This document shows positions 8,605 through 17,017 of a DNA stretch of 50,118 nucleotides, piece after piece. A model generated the notes under the pieces. It had not been told where the DNA came from. It did not search any database and worked only from the letters and a program-made list of their open reading frames with translations. This DNA is from Flammeovirgaceae bacterium. Lineage in GTDB: Bacteria > Bacteroidota > Bacteroidia > Cytophagales > Cyclobacteriaceae. The DNA lies in the NCBI GenBank assembly GCA_002691385.1, contig NZHT01000068.1, positions 4,002-54,119 of the forward strand, written 5' to 3'. Numbering within the stretch: position 1 is the stretch's first letter; the number at the start of each line of letters is the position of its first letter. Made by a program: the position numbers and the translations under genes.

Positions 8605-11025
8605 ATGATTAGCTCAAAAAAAGCGATATCAGTTTTATACTTCATCTTGTTCATTCATTGTGGATTTTGTCAAATCTTAGATACTACCCTTGCCAATTTC
8701 CAGTATTATCAATATCAAGTACCAGAGGAGAAAGTTTATTTATCGACGGATAAAGAAGTTTTTGTTCAAAATGAACATTTGTGGTTTTCTGTCTTCTTAG
8801 TTGATGCGAAAACACATCAAACGAGTTCAATCAGCAAACTAGTCTATGTTGATTTACTGGGGCCAAAGGATCAAATCATTTCCTCATTAGCCATTGACAT
8901 GAAATCCCATTTGGGAAAAGGGAGTTTCTTTTTGGCGGATAGTCTTTTAGCGGGGAATTACACGATCAATGCTTACACAAATTATATGCGTAATGGTTCC
9001 TCAGAATTTATATTTTCTAAGACGGTAGAATTTTTCAATTTAAAACGAAAAAGTACATTAAAGGAATCTTTTAGAAATGAAAAAGGAATCCATGTTGATT
9101 TTTTTCCAGAGGGAGGATATATTATTAGTGGAGTGCCTAATATTATTGCATTCAAGATCATTGATGACTCCGGAAATGGTTTGATTCATCAGGGTATGTT
9201 GATTGATTCTAGTGGCAATGAGATCATGGAGTTAAATCCGTTAAAATTTGGATTAGGAAAATTTCAATTTACACCAGAAAGTGGTCAGGACTACAGTGGA
9301 TTTTTTCAGATCAATGGGAAAGAGTATTTTTTCAAACTTCCAAAAGCTCAGGAGAAAGGTTATCAGCTAACCGTTAGAAAGACTTTGACTAAAACCTATA
9401 TTACAGTCAAGGGATCACCAGGCATGAGTTTTAAAAACACCTATTTATTGATGCATATAAGAGGCAATATCATTAAAGTTGTAAAATCGACTTTGGGACA
9501 AGAATTTATTTATAATTCGTTGGTTAATGATCAAGTTCCTTCAGGAATCATTCATATTACTTTTTTTAAAGAGGATATACCTTTACTTGAACGGTTAATT
9601 TATAACGAAATAGCAAATGATAAAATAAACATAGCTATTGATGTCACATCAAACATTAAAAAGCGGAGTAAGGTTAATTTTGATTTGAATGTTTTAGACC
9701 CTGACGACTTAAAATCTTCAGGTTCTTTTTCGGTTTCGGTTCAAAAAAAATCAACAGACAGAAATAAAATCAATATTGAAAATTATTTATGGTTGACTTC
9801 TGATTTGATAGGTAGCATTGAATCACCCAATTATTATACAAATGTAGCCAATTTGGATCGATTTGAAATGTTGGATTTGCTCATGTTAACCCATGGATGG
9901 CGAAGATTTGACTGGGACAATGTATTAAACAAGACTTTACCTCCTATCCTTTATTTTCCAGAAAAGGGATTTACATTGGAAGGGAAAGTTGTTCGTTGGG
10001 AAGATCGATCGAAACCGATTCAAGCTGATTTGTCAATGACATTTTTTGAAAATATTAATTTTCAATTAAAGACTTCTAGTAATGAAGCTGGTGATTTTTG
10101 GTTTGAAGGTTTACAAGTTGAAGATACCCTAAATGCATTGATTCAAACAGTTAACCCTAAAAAGGGTAGGAAAGGTAAATTAACAAACTCATTTATTGAA
10201 ATAAAAAAAAAGACTTATCCTAAATTGAGGAAAAATCCTCCATCTAACAAAATGGAAAGTGAGATATTGTATCGTGATTATTTGGACGACATGTTGGAAA
10301 TTGCTCAAATTAAAGCGTCATATGATGGAGATGTAATTTTCCTCGATGAAGTAGCTGTAGAATCAACCTTAGATCGATCTTCGAATCTGTTTTATCGAGA
10401 ATATATGCTTTATCGAGAACCAGATACACGCTTGATTGTAGACTCTATAAAGACCGGATATGCAAATATTTTTGATGTAATTAAGGGGAGGCTTACAGGC
10501 GTACAGTTTAGTAAAGATGAAAATGGAAATTATCTTGCCTTGGTTAGAGGTGCTAACTCAATTTCTCTGGATAACAACGCAGTATTTTTACTTGATGGTC
10601 AGGAGATGTCATCCTCGGTGATCAGTACCATTAATCCAAATGATATTTCCCATGTTGATGTATTAAAAGGGACACGCGCAACCATTTATGGAACTCCAAA
10701 TGGCGTAATCGCCTTTTATAGAAAGACGGGAAGATCAGGCGTAGCACTTGGTAATACTATGGGGATTTTAAATGTGGAAATGTATGGATATCATCAGCCA
10801 GATGAGTTTTATGTACCGAATTATAAAAACCCAACTGAAATAGAAAAGATAAGACCAGACAGGCGTGGTACGCAGTATTGGTGTCCAACTGTTTCTCTGA
10901 ATCAGAATAAGGCAAGTTTTTCCTATTACACTTCAGATGATTCAGGAGACTTTGTCGTCTACATTGAAGGGCTAACCCATGAGGGTAGATTGATCCGATC
11001 AGAGGTCAATTTTAAAATTGATTAG
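8605..11025 (+). CDS. MG2/carboxypeptidase-regulatory-like protein with TonB-dependent receptor plug domain, no beta-barrel
   Basis: EEKVYLSTDKEVFVQNEHLWFSVFLVDA (MG2-like). Plug-like DVIKGRLTGVQF...ALVRGANSISLDNNAVFLLDG...INPNDISHVDVLKGTRATIYG. ATG at 8605 preferred over the TTG at 8596. Confidence 0.75.
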   Translation: MISSKKAISVLYFILFIHCGFCQILDTTLANFQYYQYQVPEEKVYLSTDKEVFVQNEHLWFSVFLVDAKTHQTSSISKLVYVDLLGPKDQIISSLAIDMKSHLGKGSFFLADSLLAGNYTINAYTNYMRNGSSEFIFSKTVEFFNLKRKSTLKESFRNEKGIHVDFFPEGGYIISGVPNIIAFKIIDDSGNGLIHQGMLIDSSGNEIMELNPLKFGLGKFQFTPESGQDYSGFFQINGKEYFFKLPKAQEKGYQLTVRKTLTKTYITVKGSPGMSFKNTYLLMHIRGNIIKVVKSTLGQEFIYNSLVNDQVPSGIIHITFFKEDIPLLERLIYNEIANDKINIAIDVTSNIKKRSKVNFDLNVLDPDDLKSSGSFSVSVQKKSTDRNKINIENYLWLTSDLIGSIESPNYYTNVANLDRFEMLDLLMLTHGWRRFDWDNVLNKTLPPILYFPEKGFTLEGKVVRWEDRSKPIQADLSMTFFENINFQLKTSSNEAGDFWFEGLQVEDTLNALIQTVNPKKGRKGKLTNSFIEIKKKTYPKLRKNPPSNKMESEILYRDYLDDMLEIAQIKASYDGDVIFLDEVAVESTLDRSSNLFYREYMLYREPDTRLIVDSIKTGYANIFDVIKGRLTGVQFSKDENGNYLALVRGANSISLDNNAVFLLDGQEMSSSVISTINPNDISHVDVLKGTRATIYGTPNGVIAFYRKTGRSGVALGNTMGILNVEMYGYHQPDEFYVPNYKNPTEIEKIRPDRRGTQYWCPTVSLNQNKASFSYYTSDDSGDFVVYIEGLTHEGRLIRSEVNFKID

Positions 11026-11026
11026 T

Positions 11027-12109
11027 TCAAGCTTGGTATACCATTGCATTTATATTCATACCTGCCCCTACTGAGGCAAATATGATTTTGTCGCCTTTTT
11101 CGATTTGATGTGCATCTAATTCTTTTTTTAAAATTAGATCGAGCAGTGTAGGGACGGTGGCTACTGATGAGTTGCCAAGCCAGGAAATAGTCATAGGCAT
11201 CACATCAATAGGAACGGATAGGTTTCCCTCAAGTTTATAGAGTCTATTGAGAATGGCATCATCCATCTTTCCATTGGCCTGATGGATGAGTACTTTTTTA
11301 ATCTCACTCAGAGAGACGCCGCTTTTATGTAGGCATGCTTGAATTGCTCCAGGTACATAGTTTAGGGCATATTGATACAGCTTTTTGCCATACATTTTTA
11401 AATAAATACTTTCTTTAGTCCCATTCTCTGGTAAATAAGAATTTCCCATAAAAAGCATTTCTGAATGCTCTAAGGTGTCCGACCGTGTTTTATGGGCCAA
11501 TATACCTATTGGCGTATTGCTTTTCTGAGAGGCCAAGAGGGTGGCTCCAGCCCCATCAGCATAGATCATACTGTCTCTATCATGAGGGTCAGAAATTCGC
11601 GAAAGTATATCTGCTCCAATAACTAAAACATTATGAGCGTCTCCCGATTTGACATAATAATCTGCTTGTATCATAGCTTGAAGCCAACCAGGGCATCCAA
11701 AAGGGAGGTCATATGCGATCGTATTTGGGTTTACAATATTCAATTTTTTCTTGACACGAGCGGCTAGACTGGGGAGGATATCTACTCCCATATTTCCATT
11801 CCTTAATTCGCCAAAATTATGAGCAAAAATAATATAATCAAGATTTTCACGCTCAACTCCGGAAGATTTTAATGCATCTTCTGCAGCCAACCAACCAAGA
11901 TCAGATGTAGTCATATTATCGTCTGCATAGCGCCTTTGCCTAATGGTTGTAATTTGTTCAAACTTTTCAATGATTTCAACATTGGGCTCTGAAAATGCTT
12001 TGCCCGAAGCATCTGTAAAATGATTATTTAAGAAGGCTTCATTGGATATGATTTTGGTCGGAATATATTTACCTGTCCCGCAAATAACACTGTATGTTTT
12101 TTCTGACAT
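11027..12109 (-). CDS. Ketoacyl-ACP synthase III (FabH-like)
   Basis: KAS III fold; catalytic Cys in DLPFGCPGWLQ, His in VLIHQANGKM, Asn in ISWLGNSSVATVPTLL. Confidence 0.88.
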   Translation of the reverse strand: MSEKTYSVICGTGKYIPTKIISNEAFLNNHFTDASGKAFSEPNVEIIEKFEQITTIRQRRYADDNMTTSDLGWLAAEDALKSSGVERENLDYIIFAHNFGELRNGNMGVDILPSLAARVKKKLNIVNPNTIAYDLPFGCPGWLQAMIQADYYVKSGDAHNVLVIGADILSRISDPHDRDSMIYADGAGATLLASQKSNTPIGILAHKTRSDTLEHSEMLFMGNSYLPENGTKESIYLKMYGKKLYQYALNYVPGAIQACLHKSGVSLSEIKKVLIHQANGKMDDAILNRLYKLEGNLSVPIDVMPMTISWLGNSSVATVPTLLDLILKKELDAHQIEKGDKIIFASVGAGMNINAMVYQA

Positions 12110-12159
12110 GCCTGGTGAACTATAGTATGATTGATTACTTGACTCTCTTTTGAATCACT

Positions 12160-12189
12160 GAGATACTAATCTCGATGCTAAATTAGTAT
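12160..12189. repeat. Overlapping inverted repeats upstream of the KAS III gene
   Basis: ATACTAAT (12163-12170) and ATTAGTAT (12182-12189) are perfect reverse complements; GAGAT (12160-12164)/ATCTC (12169-12173) forms an alternative, mutually exclusive stem. Confidence 0.45.
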
Positions 12190-12260
12190 AAAAAACCTAA
12201 TTATTTTAAAAAAGAGATCTCTCTCCATAGAATAATATTCCTAAATGATTTTGATTAGTC

Positions 12261-13211
12261 CTACAATGGAAATTTCTCTAAGTACTTCGCTACATGAAAT
12301 CCTCTTTTTCTGACCTCTTGGGCATGTTTGGAATGTGTATTTAAGCTGGCATTGGTGTGATTTAGATGAATGAAGTGAATTTTATTTCTATCTTTTAAAG
12401 GCATAGAAGAAAATAAATTCATTGTTTCCCTCATAAAGGGGTGAGGAATTTCTGAAATATCTCTGTGATTGATTTCATTGCTTTCAAAGAAGCTGCCATC
12501 AATAAAAGCATAATCTACAAGAGCTATTTTTTGAGTGATATCTTCGTCCCATTTATGCCATTTATCAATATCAGGAATGAACAGTGCAATTTTATTTGGG
12601 CCCTCTATTTGATAACCTACCGTTTCTGAATATTCATCTCGATGTGGGACTAAAAAGGGTTTAACTTTTATTAGAGAATTGATTTGAAAATGAACTTGAT
12701 TTGTTAAGGGTTGAATTTCAATATTTTTTTCATTAATTAATTGATTCCAAGGTCCATTTTTCTGCAAAAAATATTGCATTTTGGGCATGGCGAATACTGC
12801 TGTTTGAAGGCTATTGAAGGCTTCTTTACCTAAGTACATGAGCCCTGAATAGTGACCTATATGGGCGTGGGTTAAAAATATACCATTGGGAATATCATCA
12901 TTTTGGAAAGGACTTAGCATATGCAATGCCTTGAGCTGCTTTGGAAAGTCTGGGGTTGCTTCAAAAAGGAAGCTTTGTTCATTTACAGGATCAACTAAGC
13001 CCAAGCAAGTTACTTTTCGTTGAGAATCAGGATTGTCCCAAAGTAAGGCACAACAGGATTTAGTACATCCAATATGGGGGGAACCACCATCTTGAACATT
13101 ACCAAGAATCACTAGAAAAGGAACTGATTCACTATATGAGTCGATTTCAGGCCTTGTTAGTACATCCATTATTGGCATACAGACTAAGGACAAAAAAATG
13201 ATTATTGACAT
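12261..13211 (-). CDS. PqqB-like metallo-beta-lactamase-fold hydrolase
   Basis: LGNVQDGGSPHIGCTKSC (PqqB-like GTAQDGG..GC), FLTHAHIGHYSGL metal-binding motif, HFIHLNHTN near the C-terminus; N-terminal hydrophobic signal. Confidence 0.8.
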   Translation of the reverse strand: MSIIIFLSLVCMPIMDVLTRPEIDSYSESVPFLVILGNVQDGGSPHIGCTKSCCALLWDNPDSQRKVTCLGLVDPVNEQSFLFEATPDFPKQLKALHMLSPFQNDDIPNGIFLTHAHIGHYSGLMYLGKEAFNSLQTAVFAMPKMQYFLQKNGPWNQLINEKNIEIQPLTNQVHFQINSLIKVKPFLVPHRDEYSETVGYQIEGPNKIALFIPDIDKWHKWDEDITQKIALVDYAFIDGSFFESNEINHRDISEIPHPFMRETMNLFSSMPLKDRNKIHFIHLNHTNASLNTHSKHAQEVRKRGFHVAKYLEKFPL

Positions 13212-13263
13212 ATTTAAGTAGTTTAATTTATTAGAAGTATGAAACTAGCTAAAATTACGGCAT

Positions 13264-13292
13264 AAAAAAAGGGGTAGTTTCAAACTATCCTT
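13264..13292 (-). terminator. Terminator-like hairpin plus U7 tract on the minus strand
   Basis: Minus-strand reading AAGGATAGTTT-G-AAACTACCCCTTTTTTT: imperfect stem then seven Ts, about 50 bp upstream of the PqqB-like start. Confidence 0.4.
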
Positions 13293-13710
13293 AAACTTAA
13301 ATAAACAAAAAGAATTTAGTTTAATGTGATCATAATAGACTTTGCCATTAGTAGATAGTACAACTCCATCATGAGTAGTTATAAAAAAAAGTTTGGTATA
13401 AATTCTAATTAGCGCTTTGAAGGGAAAGCCGGTATTTCTGTTTAATTGATTGAGTTGATTATCATAATTTTGTTTTGATTATCAGAGTATATTTATTGCT
13501 TGTATGATATCTTTTAAAATCAGTCACTAACCGTTTAAGAATTAATGGCATGCTAGGAGATCATGGGGATACATATCAAGCTGATGAACTCTGTTAAATC
13601 TAGACTATTCGTTAGTGGTTATTTCATAAATGGTAGAAATTTGAGGAGTATTAATTGTTATTTGATATTAGCTTTGCATTTTTCTTTTATAAGTTTAGTT
13701 TGAAAAATGA

Positions 13711-14349
13711 TTGAGTATTAAAATGGATTTGATTTTAGTTATTTGTGGGGCTTTGATTTCAGTAATGAATCCTTTGGGGACAGTGCCTATTTTTGTGGGA
13801 TTAACGCAAGAGCATTCAACTCTCGAAAGAAATAAAATTGCCTTTTGGGCTTCTTTTAATGTTCTTGTTATATTGTTGATATCTTTTTTTGCAGGTAAAT
13901 TCATTTTAATATTTTTCGGCATTACTCTAAACTCTTTGAAAATTTCCGGAGGGTTAATTATTATTTTTTCGGGATTTTCTTTGTTGACGGGAGCCTTTGC
14001 CAAATCCAAAGGAATGAGTAAGGAATCGGTACAAGAGGATATCAGCACTCGATCAGATGTTTCACTAACGCCATTGGCCCTTCCCATGATTGCAGGGCCT
14101 GGAACCATATCATTACTCATTACTTTCAATCAAGAGCATTCAGGTTTGGAGAATATTATGATTATCTTAGGAGCTATAGTTATTTCAACTCTTTTCGTGT
14201 TTTTGGTACTCAGAAGTTCCTTTGTAATTGTCAAAGCGATGGGAGCCTCAGGTATCAATGCCTTGTCCAGAATTATAGGCTTTATCGTAATCGCTATTGG
14301 AGTTGAATTCATTACAACCGCATTAATTAGTATTTTTCATATTAAATAG
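13711..14349 (+). CDS. MarC family integral membrane protein
   Basis: ISVMNPLGTVPIFVGLT and LALPMIAGPGTISLLITF are characteristic of MarC/UPF0056 proteins; multiple hydrophobic segments. ORF track places the start at 13711; ATG at 13723 (MDLILVICGALISVMNPLGT) is an alternative. Confidence 0.88.
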   Translation: MSIKMDLILVICGALISVMNPLGTVPIFVGLTQEHSTLERNKIAFWASFNVLVILLISFFAGKFILIFFGITLNSLKISGGLIIIFSGFSLLTGAFAKSKGMSKESVQEDISTRSDVSLTPLALPMIAGPGTISLLITFNQEHSGLENIMIILGAIVISTLFVFLVLRSSFVIVKAMGASGINALSRIIGFIVIAIGVEFITTALISIFHIK

Positions 14350-14562
14350 ATTCACTTTCAGATACCCTTAAATTCTACACCTGTAAAGCAAAGGATTGCA
14401 TATTAAGTTTGGGCAAAGATTTTCTTCGGGTGGAGATATTGAACTTTCTACTACACAATAAATCTATGGAATTTACTATGCTTAGTTATTTAAAGTTTGG
14501 AATAATGAATTATTATTTTTTGATTTTTGAAGATAGGGGCTCTTCTTACCTAACTCATCGAC

Positions 14563-14848
14563 TCAATACATTATCCAGACACAATCTATCCAGTCCGTAA
14601 TCATATGAAAAATCAAGCCTACTCCCATGATTCTAGTTTTTGCCATAAAGTAGATACTATATAGGTTACAATTGCCAAGTAGCTGTGAGCACATGAAATC
14701 TAAGGCTGTAGTAATCACTAACAAACACATCAGTAAATGATCTAAATCAACGGACATAGTCAGCAATAATGTGACTAATGGAGTAAAAAAACTATGTAAT
14801 CAGACCTAGAGCTAAAATATGCAATTCGTAATGGGCGATGATTTGCAT
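14563..14848 (-). pseudogene. Decayed DUF6122-like small membrane protein
   Basis: Minus-strand three-frame reading gives MQIIAHYELHILALGLIT*FFY (from ATG 14848-14846), then TPLVTLLLTMSVDLDHLL, then HSYLAIVTYIVSTLW in another frame, then KTRIMGVGLIFHMITDWIDCVWIMY in a third position. Together these reconstitute the order of a DUF6122-like protein (HYGLHFLAPG..., IDLDHLL, FHPLHSY, RIIGLGLLLHLLTDxxDC), interrupted by a stop and frame changes. Confidence 0.68.
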
Positions 14849-14972
14849 CAAAATCTCTTAACATTTACATACCAGATTTATTTTATAGATGTAGATGAGG
14901 ACTTATTTGGATATTTTTTGGCGCATTCTTGTTTGATTTCACTAAATTTAAATAGAACGAAAGAATTGCACT

Positions 14973-16994
14973 ATGAAAGCACTACTAAATATATTATTTA
15001 TTTGTTCTGGCTTTTTAATTTTTGCTCAAAAGAGTTTAGATGATTTTCTTTCTTATTCATTCCCATCTCATCTCACGGCAGCTAAAGATATGGGTAAGAT
15101 TGCATGGGTGGTCAATGAAAAAGGCGTTCGTAATGTCTACTCGGCTCAGGCTCCACAATACATAGCCGTTAAGGAAACACAGTATACTATGGATGATGGG
15201 ATTGAGATCAGTAAGCTATTATTTTATGGATCTGATCTTATTTTTGTGAGGGGTAGTTCACCTAACAGGGAAGGGGAGTTCCCAAATCCATCCTTAGCTG
15301 CTGACGGAACTGATCAAGCAATTTTTTTATCTAGGGACAAAAAAGTCCAGAAACTAACGGAAGGTAGTGCACCCTTGCTTAGGGGAGAGTTGATGTATTT
15401 CATTAATAAAGGCCAAGTATATGAATATAATTTTACCGATGCGTTAGTCTGTAATCTCTTTACCACTAGAGGTGAAATAGGATCCCTTCGATTATCTCCG
15501 GATCAAAATAAATTAGCTTTTATCAGTAATAGAAGGGATCATGCCTTTCTGGGTATTTATGATTTCAACGATCAGAGTATAATTTATCCAGATCCTACGG
15601 TAGATATCGATAGGTATCCAGTTTGGTCTCCCGAAAGTAACCAGGTCGCTGTATTGCGTATGCCCTATGATCCAGGTTTAATATTCGTTTCTAAATTAGA
15701 GGCTCAGCCATTTTCAATTCGACTCATCAATTTTGAAGAGGGAAAAAGTAAAACCTTATGGAAAGCTGAGGAGGGTCAGGGGAGTGCATTTTATGGATTT
15801 TCAAGTGAGCAACAGTTGTTTTGGATGGCTAATAATGAACTTCTATTTCCATGGGAAAAAGAGGGCTGGTTACATTTATATTCCCTCCCATCTAAAGGAG
15901 GAAAGGCTAAGTTGCTAACCCCTGGTAATTTAGAAATACAGCATGTGAATCAATCGCCGGATCGATCCTCTTTTTTATTTTCTAGCAATCAAGGGGATAT
16001 TAATCGTCAGCATATAGGACAATGGAAAGGCTCAAAAATAAAGCAAATTACCGAAGGTAAGGGGATTGAATGGTCACCTGTGATCGATGGATTAGGAAAT
16101 AGTTTTGCTTTGGGTTCTTCCGGTCTTGAGCCCGCCGCTGTGAAGCGTTTGGAGGGAGGTAAAACACATACTATATTTTCGTCTGAAGATTATCCTAACT
16201 CGAATTTGACATTACCTGAGGCGGTTGTATTTTCAGCGGCGGATGGCATGAAAATTCATGGGCAATTGTTCTTACCTAAAGGATTAAAGCCAGGTCAAAA
16301 AAATAGAGCATTATTATTTTTTCATGGGGGATCAAGACGCCAAATGCTTTTGGGCTTTCATCATATAGATTATTATCATTATGCCTATGCGTTGAATCAA
16401 TATTTGGCCTCGCAGGGATATATTGTCCTGTCGGTCAATTACCGTAGCGGTACCGGTTATGGTTTGAAATTCCGAGAAGCCCTGAACTATGGAGCGGGAG
16501 GAAACAGTGAATTCAATGATGTCCTAGGTGCAGGTCTTTTTTTGCAAAATCATCCAAATGTAGATTCCACTAAAATAGGCTTATGGGGAGGGTCTTATGG
16601 TGGATATCTTACGGCTATGGGATTAGCAAGGGCCTCAGACATGTTTGCTGCTGGGGTTGACATTCATGGCGTTATGAACTGGAATGTAATTATTAAAAAT
16701 TTTATGCCTAGTTATGAGGCACTCGAACATCCTGATTTTGCTAAATTAGCTTATGATTCAAGTCCAATTGCCTACATGAATACTTGGCGTTCCCCTGTTT
16801 TGCTCATCCATGGGGATGATGATCGAAATGTCCCGTTCAGCGAATCAGTTGATAAAATCAAGGCTCTCCGAGAAAAAAAAGTCTACTACGAACAGATTAT
16901 TTTCCCTGATGAGGTTCATGGATTTTTATTACATCAAAATTGGTTGAATGCTTATAAAGCTACTGTCGATTTTTTTGACCGTATGCTTAAATAG
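14973..16994 (+). CDS. S9 family peptidase (prolyl oligopeptidase-type), secreted
   Basis: Signal peptide; beta-propeller TolB-like repeats; catalytic GLWGGSYGGYLT, IHGDDDRNVPF, FPDEVHGF. Confidence 0.92.
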   Translation: MKALLNILFICSGFLIFAQKSLDDFLSYSFPSHLTAAKDMGKIAWVVNEKGVRNVYSAQAPQYIAVKETQYTMDDGIEISKLLFYGSDLIFVRGSSPNREGEFPNPSLAADGTDQAIFLSRDKKVQKLTEGSAPLLRGELMYFINKGQVYEYNFTDALVCNLFTTRGEIGSLRLSPDQNKLAFISNRRDHAFLGIYDFNDQSIIYPDPTVDIDRYPVWSPESNQVAVLRMPYDPGLIFVSKLEAQPFSIRLINFEEGKSKTLWKAEEGQGSAFYGFSSEQQLFWMANNELLFPWEKEGWLHLYSLPSKGGKAKLLTPGNLEIQHVNQSPDRSSFLFSSNQGDINRQHIGQWKGSKIKQITEGKGIEWSPVIDGLGNSFALGSSGLEPAAVKRLEGGKTHTIFSSEDYPNSNLTLPEAVVFSAADGMKIHGQLFLPKGLKPGQKNRALLFFHGGSRRQMLLGFHHIDYYHYAYALNQYLASQGYIVLSVNYRSGTGYGLKFREALNYGAGGNSEFNDVLGAGLFLQNHPNVDSTKIGLWGGSYGGYLTAMGLARASDMFAAGVDIHGVMNWNVIIKNFMPSYEALEHPDFAKLAYDSSPIAYMNTWRSPVLLIHGDDDRNVPFSESVDKIKALREKKVYYEQIIFPDEVHGFLLHQNWLNAYKATVDFFDRMLK

Positions 16995-17017
16995 TTTTTA
17001 TTTCTAAAAGGTTACTT

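Noticed and set aside
13695-14129. 144 aa minus-strand ORF opposite marC
   Set aside because: Shadow ORF mirroring the MarC coding frame; no independent family signal.
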